From Diplocloster modestus (GTDB lineage Bacteria > Bacillota > Clostridia > Lachnospirales > Lachnospiraceae), in contig NZ_JAHQCX010000002.1 of the NCBI RefSeq assembly GCF_019042245.1, positions 245,782 through 309,781 of the forward strand: a stretch of DNA of 64,000 nucleotides, read 5' to 3'. A program made the translations under genes and the position numbers. Each line of letters opens with the position of its first letter. Positions within the stretch are counted from its first letter, which is position 1. The notes under the pieces were generated by a model. It made no database searches. It saw nothing but the letters and a program-made list of their open reading frames with translations, and was not told the DNA's origin. Below, in pieces: positions 24,300 to 34,241 of this stretch.

Positions 24300-25754
24300 A
24301 TGAGTACAGTTTATTTGGAACACCGGCCGAATTCATCATACCCTTATAAAGAATATGGACCAGCATGCATGTATCCTGAGTATAAATACGGTGAAGATAC
24401 CATACAAGAAAAAAATGATATTTATGACATGGTTCGAAATTGCCTTTTTGGTTTAGAGTTGGACTTAGATAATTATGGAACAGCTAAATGGAATCCACTC
24501 GGTAAATATATAAAACCGGGTGATTGCGTCCTAATCAAACCGAATTGGGTTATGCATTTCAATGGGGCGAAGCATGTAACAGAAAATGCATTGGAATGTC
24601 TGGTGACACACCCCTCATGCCTGAGAGCGATTTGTGACTATTGCCTTATTGCATTAAAAGGCACTGGTCTAGTAATCATTGGAGATGCCCCAATGCAGGA
24701 CTGTGATTTATCGTTTTTGCTAGATAAGGCTCATTTTAATAATATCTTACTTTTTTATAAGGCCCACGGACAATCTGTTACTTTTATGGATTTTCGTAAA
24801 TATCAGACTACCTTTGATCACAATAAAGTAATCATAGATAAGATCTACCAAAGTGGTGAAGCTACAAACGTTGATATGGGAAGTCTTTCGATGCATGAAA
24901 AGAAAAGCGGTAAAAGAATATATCAGGTAGATAACTATAATAGAGATGAGACTAGTAATTACCATGGTGAAAAACGCCATATATACTCAATAAATAAAGA
25001 TGTATTAAATGCAGATGTAATCATTAATTTCTGTAAACCTAAATCTCACCGTTTAGCCGGATTTACAGCGGCCATGAAAAATATGGTAGGTATTGCATAT
25101 AATAAAGCGTCTTTGCCACATCGTGTAGAAGGTTCGGTAGAAGAAGGCGGCGATGCGTATTTGAACAAGAGTCGTATAAAGCAAAGGATCGACCATATTC
25201 TAGACCGAAAGCTCAAGCATGAAGACGAACATAATATATTTTTAGCTACAATTGATCGATATATTTATGGCGCGCTGCTTCTTCTAGAAAGAAAGTTCGG
25301 AAAAGATCCATATATTAAAGGCATATGGTATGGAAATGACACCATTTGGCGCACAGTTATGGACTTAAATTACATCGAAAGATACGCGGATAAAAATGGA
25401 ATATTGCAGAAGAAACCACAACGAAAAATTTTAAACTTTGCTGATATGGTTATAGCGGGTCATCATAATGGACCATGTCAGCCAGAACCAAAGGAGATGG
25501 GAATCATTATGGCAGGTGAAGATGCGGTTGCAATGGATTTAGCTATCTGTAAGATAATTGGATTTCCTGATGAAAAAATTCCAATGGTTAGAAGTATTCG
25601 AAATCATGAGGCAGATTATTTGTTTGGTCATGATTATGAAAATATAAATATTGTATCAAATTGTATGGAATATGTAGGCGATTTAGAGGGACTGCAATTT
25701 CCGGTGCAGTGGAGATATCAACCGCATGACTCATGGGCGGAAAGCCTAAAATAG
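24300..25754 (+). CDS. DUF362-domain protein of unknown function
   Basis: A 484-aa protein with DUF362 features: KPGDCVLIKPNWVMHFN, VIIGDAPMQDCD, INFCKPKSHRLAGFTAAMKNMVGI and AGEDAVAMDLAICKIIGF. No ferredoxin-type Cys cluster is visible, unlike many DUF362 proteins. Function is unknown; members turn up in capsule clusters. The ATG at 24300 has GGAGG 5 nt upstream, while an ATG at 24276 falls inside the 30-bp palindrome. It lies between the ATP-grasp gene and the heptose genes and may act on the same building block. Confidence 0.8.
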   Translation: MSTVYLEHRPNSSYPYKEYGPACMYPEYKYGEDTIQEKNDIYDMVRNCLFGLELDLDNYGTAKWNPLGKYIKPGDCVLIKPNWVMHFNGAKHVTENALECLVTHPSCLRAICDYCLIALKGTGLVIIGDAPMQDCDLSFLLDKAHFNNILLFYKAHGQSVTFMDFRKYQTTFDHNKVIIDKIYQSGEATNVDMGSLSMHEKKSGKRIYQVDNYNRDETSNYHGEKRHIYSINKDVLNADVIINFCKPKSHRLAGFTAAMKNMVGIAYNKASLPHRVEGSVEEGGDAYLNKSRIKQRIDHILDRKLKHEDEHNIFLATIDRYIYGALLLLERKFGKDPYIKGIWYGNDTIWRTVMDLNYIERYADKNGILQKKPQRKILNFADMVIAGHHNGPCQPEPKEMGIIMAGEDAVAMDLAICKIIGFPDEKIPMVRSIRNHEADYLFGHDYENINIVSNCMEYVGDLEGLQFPVQWRYQPHDSWAESLK

Positions 25755-25772
25755 TATTAAAAAGGGGAAGAC

Positions 25773-27230
25773 ATGGATATACAAAAGTTAATCAAACCTA
25801 AGAATATACTGGTAATTGGAGATGTAATGATTGATACATATTATCGCGGTAATGTGCGGCGCATCTCACCGGAGGCGCCGGTACCCGTTTTCCATAAAGT
25901 GAAAGAATACAGCGTATTGGGCGGTGCCGCCAATGTCGCAGCTAATTTAACAGCTGCCGGCCAGCATGCAGCGATCATGTCCGTCATTGGAAATGACTCA
26001 GCTGGAAAACATTTATGTGATCTTTTTTCCGCTGCCGGAATTGACTACGAATTTTTAATGAGGAAAACGACACGAACTACTACAGTTAAAACCAGATTAG
26101 TAGGACAAAATCATCAGCAGCTGCTAAGAGTTGATGACGAAGATGCACAGTTAATTTCTGCCGAAGACGAAAGTGATCTTATACAGGTATTATTAGAAGG
26201 TATTTCCCATTATGATTTAGTCATATTATCAGACTATTTGAAAGGATTGTTTACTCTGGATTTTACCCAGAAAGTCCTGAAACTTTGCAGGGATTATGGT
26301 ATCGCCGTCATTATAGATGTGAAAGATACCGCCGTGGAAAAGTATGATGGAGCGTTTCTTCTGAAACCAAACAGAAAAGAACTCCATGCATTGACACAAT
26401 TACCGGTGGACTCAATTAATGATATAAAAGAGGCATCGTTTGCCCTTTGCAGCAAATGCCATGCTGAATATGTCTTAACTACCTGCGGCGCAGATGGAAT
26501 GGTACTGGTCGCCAAAGATAAAAGTTTCAGTAAAATAGATTGTGTATCCAGGGAAGTATATGATGTTACAGGGGCAGGTGATACCGTAATTGCATATTTA
26601 GCGGCTGGCTTAGCGAACCATCTGAGTATGGATATTTCGTTGCAGATTGCCAATGCAGCGGCTGGAATCCAGGTGTCAAAGGTGGGAACCTCTTCTGTTA
26701 GCGTCGGGGAAGTAGAACGATATTTCCAGGAAGAAACTATTTGCCGTAGTTCTAAAATAATTGACCGGACGCAAGTGCAAAATCTCAGGAATAAATACCA
26801 GGATAAGAAGATTGTATTTACGAACGGTTGTTTTGACCTGCTCCATATTGGACATGTCCGATATTTGCAAGAAGCGGCTAAACTGGGAGAAATTCTAATT
26901 ATCGGCGTTAACAGCGACAGCTCCGTAAGAAGGCTTAAAGGCGAGAACCGGCCTGTTAATAATCAAACGGATCGGATGGAGATACTTGCGGCGTTGGAAT
27001 ATGTAGATTATGTGGTACTGTTCGATGAAGATACGCCTTTGGAGTTGATAAAAGAAGTGCAGCCTGATTTTTTGGTTAAAGGCGGCGATTATAGACCGGA
27101 TGAAGTGGTAGGCAGAGATATTGTAGAGGCAAGGGGCGGCTGCTTGAAGTTAATTCCTTTCATAGACGGGATATCGACATCGGAAATCATAAAAAAAATT
27201 AATGATCCATCGAAAGGACTGATGAAATGA
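25773..27230 (+). CDS. hldE: Bifunctional heptose-7-phosphate kinase / heptose-1-phosphate adenylyltransferase
   Basis: This 485-aa protein has the two fused domains of HldE (RfaE). The ribokinase-type N-terminal part contains RRISPEAPVPV, LGGAANVAANL, LKPNRKE and the catalytic VTGAGDTV. The nucleotidyltransferase C-terminal part starts near 345 with VFTNGCFDLLHIGHVRYL and continues with GVNSDSSVRRLKG and VKGGDY. It phosphorylates D-glycero-D-manno-heptose-7-phosphate at C1 and later loads AMP to make ADP-heptose. It overlaps gmhA by 4 bp. ADP-heptose genes are typical of Gram-negative LPS, so finding them here is notable. Confidence 0.95.
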   Translation: MDIQKLIKPKNILVIGDVMIDTYYRGNVRRISPEAPVPVFHKVKEYSVLGGAANVAANLTAAGQHAAIMSVIGNDSAGKHLCDLFSAAGIDYEFLMRKTTRTTTVKTRLVGQNHQQLLRVDDEDAQLISAEDESDLIQVLLEGISHYDLVILSDYLKGLFTLDFTQKVLKLCRDYGIAVIIDVKDTAVEKYDGAFLLKPNRKELHALTQLPVDSINDIKEASFALCSKCHAEYVLTTCGADGMVLVAKDKSFSKIDCVSREVYDVTGAGDTVIAYLAAGLANHLSMDISLQIANAAAGIQVSKVGTSSVSVGEVERYFQEETICRSSKIIDRTQVQNLRNKYQDKKIVFTNGCFDLLHIGHVRYLQEAAKLGEILIIGVNSDSSVRRLKGENRPVNNQTDRMEILAALEYVDYVVLFDEDTPLELIKEVQPDFLVKGGDYRPDEVVGRDIVEARGGCLKLIPFIDGISTSEIIKKINDPSKGLMK

Positions 27231-27796
27231 TCGAACTGATACAGCAAAGACTGCGGGAAAGTATCGCGGTGAAAGAACTTGTGATTTCGAACCAGGAACT
27301 GACAGAAGCCATTTCCTCATTGTCATGCGAGATTAAGACTATACTTCTTAATGGCGGAAAGCTTATTTTATGTGGAAATGGAGGTTCTGCATCAGACGCG
27401 TTACATATGGCAGGTGAGATCGTGGGACGTTTCCAGAAAGAGCGGGAGCCATGGCCTGCAATTGTCTTAAACGCCGATATCGCAACTATGACAGCGATCT
27501 CCAACGATTACGGGTACGACAATATATATAGCCGTCAGGTTAAAGGGTTTATGACAGACAAAGATATGTTGCTCGGGATCAGCACAAGCGGTAACTCTGA
27601 AAATATATATCAGGCTATAAAAGAAGCTGGAAGAATTGGAGGAAAAACAGCAGCGCTGCTAGGCAGGGATGGCGGAAAAATAAAAGAGTGTGTAGACAAT
27701 CCTATTGTGGTTCCGTGTAGTGTAACAGCCAGGGTCCAGGAATGCCATATAACGATTATTCACATCCTGTGTGAATTAATAGAACTTGACAACTAA
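27227..27796 (+). CDS. gmhA: Sedoheptulose-7-phosphate isomerase
   Basis: GmhA turns sedoheptulose-7-phosphate into D-glycero-D-manno-heptose-7-phosphate, the first heptose-pathway step. The 189-aa SIS-domain protein shows LCGNGGSASDALHMAGEIVGRF, ISNDYGYDNIYSRQV, GISTSGNSENI and the C-terminal VQECHITIIHILCE with its catalytic His. It overlaps hldE by ATGA, suggesting translational coupling. Confidence 0.95.
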   Translation: MIELIQQRLRESIAVKELVISNQELTEAISSLSCEIKTILLNGGKLILCGNGGSASDALHMAGEIVGRFQKEREPWPAIVLNADIATMTAISNDYGYDNIYSRQVKGFMTDKDMLLGISTSGNSENIYQAIKEAGRIGGKTAALLGRDGGKIKECVDNPIVVPCSVTARVQECHITIIHILCELIELDN

Positions 27797-27819
27797 TATA
27801 CGCATGTATGGAGGAAAAA

Positions 27820-28782
27820 ATGATCGTAGTAACCGGCGGGGCAGGCTTCATAGGAAGCTGCCTGATAAGAGAATTAAATGATAAAGGGATTGACGAGATC
27901 CTCATTGTTGATAATATAGCTTCAACGGATAAATGGATGAATATTCGGAACAAAAAATATGTTGATTATATAAACAAAAATGATTTTATGGATAAACTTC
28001 CTAGCTATAGCGGCATTTCGCATATCATTCATCTGGGTGCCTGTTCGTCGACAACGGAACGTAATTTTGATTATTTGTGGAATAACAATTTCGAATTTAC
28101 AAAAGCTTTATGGAATTATTGTACAGAAAAACAGTTGAGTTTTATATATGCAAGCTCCGCATCTACCTACGGTGACGGAAGCCAGGGTTTCGATGATACC
28201 ATGAATATCGACACGCTGCTTCCACTAAATGGGTACGGTTATACCAAACAGCTTTTTGACCTGTGGGTAAAAAAGCAAGTAAATTGTCCGCCCCAATATA
28301 TCGGACTTAAATTCTTTAATGTTTATGGACCCAACGAATATTTTAAAGGCAGTATGTCCAGTATGGTCTATCACGGATATCGGCAAATAAAAGAAAATGG
28401 TGAAATCCGTTTATTTAAATCATATCATCCACGGTATAAGGATGGCGGACAGCTAAGGGATTTTATCTATGTAAAAGATGTGTGTAAGGTGATACTTTGG
28501 CAGCTGGACCATCCACAGGTCAGCGGTTTATTTAACGTTGGAACCGGACAGGAACGCAGTTTTTATGATCTTGCTAAGGCGGCCTTTTCTGCACTAGATT
28601 TAAATCCAGTTATTAACTATATCGATATGCCGCAGCCGTTGAAAGAAAAATACCAATATTTTACAAAGGCTAAAATGGAAAAATTAAGACATGCAGGTTT
28701 CGACTTCGATTTTTGCTCAATTGAGGAAGGGGTTTCGGATTACATACAAAATTATCTAGACAAGAATTTTGCCATTTATTAA
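27820..28782 (+). CDS. hldD: ADP-L-glycero-D-manno-heptose 6-epimerase
   Basis: HldD changes ADP-D-glycero- into ADP-L-glycero-D-manno-heptose. The 320-aa protein has the NADP loop GGAGFIGS, VDNIASTDKWMNI, LGACSSTTERNFDYLWNNN, the catalytic SSASTYG and YGYTK, and FKFFNVYGPNEYFKG-like sequence, all strongly HldD-specific. I start at the ATG at 27820 with GGAGG 5 nt upstream rather than the earlier ATG at 27808. With hldE, gmhA and gmhB it completes the pathway. Confidence 0.94.
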   Translation: MIVVTGGAGFIGSCLIRELNDKGIDEILIVDNIASTDKWMNIRNKKYVDYINKNDFMDKLPSYSGISHIIHLGACSSTTERNFDYLWNNNFEFTKALWNYCTEKQLSFIYASSASTYGDGSQGFDDTMNIDTLLPLNGYGYTKQLFDLWVKKQVNCPPQYIGLKFFNVYGPNEYFKGSMSSMVYHGYRQIKENGEIRLFKSYHPRYKDGGQLRDFIYVKDVCKVILWQLDHPQVSGLFNVGTGQERSFYDLAKAAFSALDLNPVINYIDMPQPLKEKYQYFTKAKMEKLRHAGFDFDFCSIEEGVSDYIQNYLDKNFAIY

Positions 28783-28801
28783 AGGAGACCTGACGCTATC
28801 C

Positions 28802-29974
28802 ATGAAGAAATTAGATTTCATAAAAATTTTAGCTTTCAGTATCCGAAGCTGCCTGAATAAGAGAAATAAAAGTGAAAAAGGCGGTAAGATCATAATTATA
28901 TTCGGCGGAATCATTGGGGATAGCTTGGTTTTTATGGATGCACTCATCGCAATGCAGAACTATTATTGCAAAGAAGGAAAATCTATTACACTCGTATGCA
29001 GGAAGGCGGTAGCCAGTTTTCTCAAATCCGTTAGAAATGATTTGCAGGTCGAAATGCTAGGTATTGATCCCGAATTATTCATAAGTGATTACCGTTATTT
29101 TCTTGATATGGTTCAAACGCTGAACAGCCAAAAATGGGAGCTGTTGATTTCCCCTTTTAAATCAAAGATGGCTGAATTGATTGCTATGAATACCAACGCA
29201 GTTCATAAACTGGAAATGCGCCAGGAATTTGGCAGCCGTTTCTTTTCAATTGAAAAAATACTGAATAAAGCAGCTTATAACCATACGATTATCATAGAAC
29301 GGGATTGTATGGCATTTAAATGTTATCGGATTTTACTTAATAAATTGGGAATAACCGATTATAGTGCCAAGCTTTCCTGCTTGCCATCCTATAAGGTTAA
29401 ATATGATTTTGCAGCAAAAAATAAATACTGTGTGGTATGTCCAACCTCCAGTGAAGCGGCCAAGAGTTGGGAGTTGGAAAAATTTTGCGGATTGATTCAA
29501 TATATAACAGAATATTATAATTTGGACATTTACCTGTGTGGCGGACCCGAAGACAGTGAATTCCGTGAATTATTAAAATCGAAAATCCAATTGCCGGACA
29601 GACTTTATGACTATATAGGAAACACCAGTTTTAACGAATGGGTGGAGTTAATCCGTCATGCCGTTGTGTGTATCGGAAATGACAGTGCAAGTATCCATAT
29701 ATCGGCATTTACACAGACACCATCCATATGTATTACGCCAGGATTCTTCTATGGTTTTATGCAGCCCTATGATCTGGATATTGTAACGGAACAGGATGTA
29801 CTGCCAACATGTGTTTATGCCGAAAAAGCATGCTTTGGCTGTTGCCTGAAAGATGGGAAAAGATGTGCCGGTAACAAAGAATGCCTTGAAAATGTACGCA
29901 AAGGAGGTAAATATCTTTGTATACGGGATATAGCGTTAAACCAAGTTATTACAGCTTTAGATAAAGTGATTTAA
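28802..29974 (+). CDS. GT9-family heptosyltransferase-like protein
   Basis: A GT-B transferase of about 390 aa of the heptosyltransferase family GT9. Seen are IIIFGGIIGDSLVFMDAL at the N-terminus and, in the C-terminal domain, VVCPTSSEAAKSWELEKF, YLCGGPEDSEF and VCIGNDSASIHISAF. The tail carries a Cys-rich block (CFGCCLKDGKRC). It is a strong candidate to use the ADP-heptose made by its neighbours. The ATG at 28802 is chosen because an earlier ATG (28769) lies inside hldD; AAAGGAG is 14 nt upstream, so the start is less sure. Confidence 0.85.
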   Translation: MKKLDFIKILAFSIRSCLNKRNKSEKGGKIIIIFGGIIGDSLVFMDALIAMQNYYCKEGKSITLVCRKAVASFLKSVRNDLQVEMLGIDPELFISDYRYFLDMVQTLNSQKWELLISPFKSKMAELIAMNTNAVHKLEMRQEFGSRFFSIEKILNKAAYNHTIIIERDCMAFKCYRILLNKLGITDYSAKLSCLPSYKVKYDFAAKNKYCVVCPTSSEAAKSWELEKFCGLIQYITEYYNLDIYLCGGPEDSEFRELLKSKIQLPDRLYDYIGNTSFNEWVELIRHAVVCIGNDSASIHISAFTQTPSICITPGFFYGFMQPYDLDIVTEQDVLPTCVYAEKACFGCCLKDGKRCAGNKECLENVRKGGKYLCIRDIALNQVITALDKVI

Positions 29975-30000
29975 GTTACTGGAGGGATGGAATTTGCGAT

Positions 30001-30816
30001 ATGGTGAAGCTATCAATTATTACGGTATGTAAAAACGCGGAGAATACAATTGAAAAAACAATTCTTTCTGTATTAAACCAAACTTTTCAGGATTATGAGT
30101 ACATTGTTATAGACGGAAATTCTACAGACCGCACTTTAGATATCATTAAAAGATATGAAAATGAATTTATATGCAAAAAAATACACATAAGAGTGGTGTC
30201 TGAACCTGATCACGGAATTTATGACGCCATGAACAAAGGTGCTGCCCAATCGGAAAGTATCTGGCTTATGTTTCTAAATGCAGATGATGTGTTGGCCTCT
30301 GACCGTGTACTGGATCTTATATTCATGCAGTGTAAAAAGGACAGTGATATTTTGTTTGGAAATACGAGGATATTTTCTAAAATAGATCACTACGATTATG
30401 TACAGATTCCTAAAGCTGCAAACATGAATAAGGAAATCTTGGTCAGAATGCCCTTTATTCACCAATCATCGCTTATTAAAAAGAATGTTTTTTTGAACTA
30501 TATTTTTGATACCGGCTATTTATATGGTGCAGATTATAAAGTATTTCTTAATGCTTTCCTGGATCGTGCTGTATTTCAATATGTGGATGTAATTATATCA
30601 AATTATTCGAATGATGGGGTAAGTGGACAGGCAAGCAATTCCTTATGTGAATACCGCAAGATTAAAAAGGAAGCCAATCTTTATCGACGGATCAGTATCG
30701 GCAATAAAATCTATTGTATATACGCCGGCATTTGGATCTGGGTCCGGAGGATCGCAAAGAGGAATAAGATAATCTTAAAAATTTTCATTAAACGCCAACA
30801 TAGGAGATTCCAATGA
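30001..30816 (+). CDS. GT2-family glycosyltransferase
   Basis: A 271-aa GT-A transferase with LSIITVCKNAENTIEKTI, VIDGNSTDRTLDII, DHGIYDAMNKG and the metal-site segment FLNADDVLA. It is close in pattern to the GT2 half of the module A fusion at 8276 but lacks the propeller-like part. It overlaps the next gene by ATGA. Sugar specificity is unknown. Confidence 0.87.
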   Translation: MVKLSIITVCKNAENTIEKTILSVLNQTFQDYEYIVIDGNSTDRTLDIIKRYENEFICKKIHIRVVSEPDHGIYDAMNKGAAQSESIWLMFLNADDVLASDRVLDLIFMQCKKDSDILFGNTRIFSKIDHYDYVQIPKAANMNKEILVRMPFIHQSSLIKKNVFLNYIFDTGYLYGADYKVFLNAFLDRAVFQYVDVIISNYSNDGVSGQASNSLCEYRKIKKEANLYRRISIGNKIYCIYAGIWIWVRRIAKRNKIILKIFIKRQHRRFQ

Positions 30817-32048
30817 AATCTTCATTAAGTATAAATTATAAAATTTGGCTAAAATATATTGCAGTTTTAATGACTGTACTACTGTCAAAAACTGTAGTTT
30901 GGGGTATGCAGTACGAATATCCGGTAACCGGGCTGGCTATTTTAAGCGCTGCTATAGTGTTTGCATTTGAGAAGAAAATTAATATAAAAAATTTACTTCA
31001 ATTCTTATTGTTAAGTGGATTATTTCTATTAAATATTATCCTGCATCTGGAAGCATTAGACGCTAATCTGATATTATATAGCTTAAAAAGAATCGCTTAT
31101 TGTTTTCTGGCTTTGTTGATCGTCAGTAATATCAGCAGAATTACATTTTGTAAGTTATATACAAATATAATGTATTACATGAGTTGGTGCAGCCTGTTTT
31201 TTCTATCCATTAAAATCTTTTTTCCGGGATTAATAGGGAAAATATCTTATTCATTTAAAGGCTCATTAATATATGCCAGCTATATTTGTAATCCATTCTA
31301 TACGTTCAACCGTGGGGATTTCAGTGAAATCAGAAACTATGGCCCATTTTGGGAACCCGGTGCTTTTCAGGGCTTTATTGTGATTGCCCTCTTAGGTTTA
31401 TTTGTCTGTCAGAAAGAATTGAAAAATTCCAAAAGGAAACTCATTATCCTATTTATAACTTTGATTTCCACACAGTCTACCACTGGTTATATTGGTGTTA
31501 TTATTATTATCATAGCATTCTATAAAGATATAGAAACAATATTGGGACTAAGGGATGGTAAACAACTTCGGAAATTAATAGGGGTAGTGATTATGCTTAT
31601 GGCTGTCGGATTTATATGGAACTCCGGCATCATAACAACAAAGCTTTTTACCGAAAATTCATCAAAAACAGACCGATTCCATGATTTGATTGCTGCTATA
31701 GAAACATGTAAAGTACACCCTTTCATCGGGTTTGGATCTTTCGACTTATCGGAAGAATATTACAAAAGTATGGGCGGCGCCACTTCAACCGCTTCTCTGT
31801 TATCCATTTGGTATACATTCGGGTTCGGTTTTTTCACCCTATATATTGGTCTGTTGCTCAAGGGCTTAATCAGTTTATTTGATTTTCATAAGTTAAAAAT
31901 GGCCGCGGTGTTTTTACTGTTTTTGATTTTATATTTTACAGAAGAGGTCTATATTTTACCCTTATATTTTTGTTTTCTTTTTACCTTCCATGGAGGAAAT
32001 GCTAAAAATGCTAAAATTATTATGCAAGATAAAGGAAGCTCTTTATAA
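30813..32048 (+). CDS. Capsule polymerase (Wzy-like)
   Basis: A 411-aa membrane protein with about ten to eleven helices and the block YGPFWEPGAFQGFIVIALL, shared with the module A polymerase. STQSTTGYIGVIIIIIAF and HPFIGFGSFDLSEEY are also typical of O-antigen ligase/polymerase proteins. It would polymerise the module B repeat unit outside the membrane. AGGAG lies 6 nt before the ATG, and the start overlaps the GT2 stop. Confidence 0.78.
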   Translation: MKSSLSINYKIWLKYIAVLMTVLLSKTVVWGMQYEYPVTGLAILSAAIVFAFEKKINIKNLLQFLLLSGLFLLNIILHLEALDANLILYSLKRIAYCFLALLIVSNISRITFCKLYTNIMYYMSWCSLFFLSIKIFFPGLIGKISYSFKGSLIYASYICNPFYTFNRGDFSEIRNYGPFWEPGAFQGFIVIALLGLFVCQKELKNSKRKLIILFITLISTQSTTGYIGVIIIIIAFYKDIETILGLRDGKQLRKLIGVVIMLMAVGFIWNSGIITTKLFTENSSKTDRFHDLIAAIETCKVHPFIGFGSFDLSEEYYKSMGGATSTASLLSIWYTFGFGFFTLYIGLLLKGLISLFDFHKLKMAAVFLLFLILYFTEEVYILPLYFCFLFTFHGGNAKNAKIIMQDKGSSL

Positions 32049-33150
32049 CAAAATATTGCATGCCGCAGCCATTCATAATTTAAAGAGAACGGATGTGAAT
32101 CCTGGGGACGAAAATACGATTATTATTGTCAAGATGGATGCCATTGGTGACATGGTGCTGTATTTTGAAAATATCCGTATGATACAAAATTATTATAGTA
32201 ACTTTAAAATTATTCTGATCTGCCAAACCTGCAATAATGAAATAGTCCGCTATTTCTTTCCGGAAATAGAAGTTGTCCCTGTAGGCATAATCACCATAAA
32301 TCAAATTCTGTTTTGTAAAGGATTTGTTCAACGCCTGAAGAAGTTGTCCGGCGGCCTCTTAATTCAGCCCGTATACAATAGAACCGATCTTATAGAATTT
32401 ATTGCATCCTGTGTCATGGCCCCAAAAAGGATAACGATTGACGGAAATAATAGAAAATCCAAAAAAATCGACCAATATTATCAAGTGATTAAAACAGAAA
32501 AAGAAACGATCATGATGTTTCAAAGGAACAAAGAATTTCTGGAAAAGTTGTGGAATAAAGATTTGGTTGCAGTACGTTTCCTGCCAGAACAAAGTTTGAG
32601 GTCTAAAAAAGAATATGTTGTCATTTCACCAGGGGGAAATATAAACGGAAAAAGATGGCCGATTGATAAATTTGCAGCTGTAATTCAATATATCACAAAG
32701 ACATACCACATAGCATGTCTTTTATGCGGCAGCTCCTCTGAACATAACATTTGTTCGGAATTACTAAGTAAAACAGAAGCCTGTAAAGTAAAAAATCTTG
32801 CCGGCGCCACCTCTTTAATTGAAATGATAGAGATGATTCGCGGTGCGGTATTATATATAGGTAATGATTCGGCCGGTATCCATATTGCAGCAATGTATCA
32901 GATTCCGAGTATATGCATTCGTCCTGGTTATTATAAGGGCCAGTTTTTACCCTACATAGAGGATGTAGAAATCGGCCAGGAACCGGAGGTACTTTATAAA
33001 AACTTGCCATGTTGTGGGTGTAATGCAAAATACCGTTATCGCACTTGGGATTGTATTAGGAGAGGTTTATGCGGACAAAGCTATCCATGTGTAGATGCCA
33101 TATCAGAAAAAGAAGTAATAGATATCGTTGATGCACTGTTAAAAGAATAA
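32008..33150 (+). CDS. GT9-family heptosyltransferase-like protein
   Basis: A second GT9 enzyme, about 380 aa. It has IIIVKMDAIGDMVLYFENIRMIQ near the N-terminus (the catalytic Asp region of GT9), ISPGGNINGKRWPIDKFAAVI, LLCGSSSEHNI and YIGNDSAGIHIAAMYQIPSICI, plus a Cys-rich tail (CCGCNAKYRYRTWDC). Two GT9 enzymes beside an ADP-heptose pathway suggest two heptose additions per repeat unit. I favour the ATG at 32008, about 11 nt after GGAGG; ATGs at 31990 and 31999 are alternatives. It overlaps the polymerase gene by 41 bp. Confidence 0.84.
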   Translation: MLKLLCKIKEALYNKILHAAAIHNLKRTDVNPGDENTIIIVKMDAIGDMVLYFENIRMIQNYYSNFKIILICQTCNNEIVRYFFPEIEVVPVGIITINQILFCKGFVQRLKKLSGGLLIQPVYNRTDLIEFIASCVMAPKRITIDGNNRKSKKIDQYYQVIKTEKETIMMFQRNKEFLEKLWNKDLVAVRFLPEQSLRSKKEYVVISPGGNINGKRWPIDKFAAVIQYITKTYHIACLLCGSSSEHNICSELLSKTEACKVKNLAGATSLIEMIEMIRGAVLYIGNDSAGIHIAAMYQIPSICIRPGYYKGQFLPYIEDVEIGQEPEVLYKNLPCCGCNAKYRYRTWDCIRRGLCGQSYPCVDAISEKEVIDIVDALLKE

Positions 33151-33169
33151 GCGAAAGGGGTATCTTAAG

Positions 33170-34231
33170 TTGGATAAAAATCCGTCTGAAAAAATTGGTA
33201 TCATGACCTGGTTTTATGCCATGAATTATGGCGCCAGGGCTCACGCCTTTGCACTGCAAAAAATGGTCCAATCATTGGGGTATGAATGTGAATTTGTGAA
33301 CTATAGATCTCCTCAAATAGCCAAAATGGAGCTAAGGACCTGTCTTAGTAAAAATTTTAGATATATGGTTACTCAAACATTAAAGCTGCTTCGGTTCCGC
33401 CTTTCTTCGGACAGACTGTATAAGGGGAAAAAAGTACTCAGAATTTCCAAGTTATCGATGAATGATTATAAAACGATAATTCTTGGAAGTGATGAAATAT
33501 TCAATCTGATTCATCCTTCATTTGATAAAGTCTATTTTGGAGTGGGAATCTCCCCTGATATTTCGCTTATTACCTACGCTGTAAGCTGTGGTCAGATGGG
33601 AAAGACTGATAAATATCCGAATGAAATAAGTTCGAATATAATGAGATATAGACATATTTCCGTCAGGGATCAGTGGACAAAGGAAATTCTGGAACCATAT
33701 ATTATTGATAAAAATATTGAATTGGTTCTTGACCCTACTTTTTTAATAGATTTTAGCGGTAAGGATTCTGGCTTATTTTCGGCGCAGCATTATCTGCTCG
33801 TTTACGCATTTAGTGAATTCAGTCCAGATACTATTTTACAAATAAAAGAATATGCAAATAAAAATGATCTTAAGATTATACGTATAGGACATCATTGCAG
33901 CTGGGCGGATAAATGTTATCCATTTGCCAGCCAAAATATGTGGTATGAAGCTTTTCAATATGCGGACACGGTTGTGACGGATTCTTTCCACGGAGTGATA
34001 TTTGCTATTAAAAATCAAAAGCCCATAGTTATTATTTCAAAAAATGATAAAACAAATAAAATCCTAAATCTATTGGAGATGCTGCAAATCACACTTGATT
34101 TTTATGACGGCCAATTGACAATAGATGATTATTTGAGAAATTCCGTAGATTATTGTAATGTTTTTAAAATTATTGAGAAGCTTAAAAAGAAATCTATTCA
34201 GTATTTACGTTTTTCATTGTCTGAAAAATGA
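33170..34231 (+). CDS. Polysaccharide pyruvyl transferase family protein
   Basis: A 353-aa PF04230-type protein with IGIMTWFYAMNYGARAHAFALQKMV, ILGSDEIFNLI, FFGVGISPD-like sequence (YFGVGISPDI), LVLDPTFLI and VVTDSFHGVIFAIKNQKPIVI. It may add pyruvate or a related group to the module B sugar chain. The start is a TTG at 33170 with GAAAGGGG 9 nt upstream. Its module A counterpart is at 15912; the two are only distantly alike by eye. Confidence 0.8.
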   Translation: MDKNPSEKIGIMTWFYAMNYGARAHAFALQKMVQSLGYECEFVNYRSPQIAKMELRTCLSKNFRYMVTQTLKLLRFRLSSDRLYKGKKVLRISKLSMNDYKTIILGSDEIFNLIHPSFDKVYFGVGISPDISLITYAVSCGQMGKTDKYPNEISSNIMRYRHISVRDQWTKEILEPYIIDKNIELVLDPTFLIDFSGKDSGLFSAQHYLLVYAFSEFSPDTILQIKEYANKNDLKIIRIGHHCSWADKCYPFASQNMWYEAFQYADTVVTDSFHGVIFAIKNQKPIVIISKNDKTNKILNLLEMLQITLDFYDGQLTIDDYLRNSVDYCNVFKIIEKLKKKSIQYLRFSLSEK

Positions 34232-34241
34232 AGGATAACAT

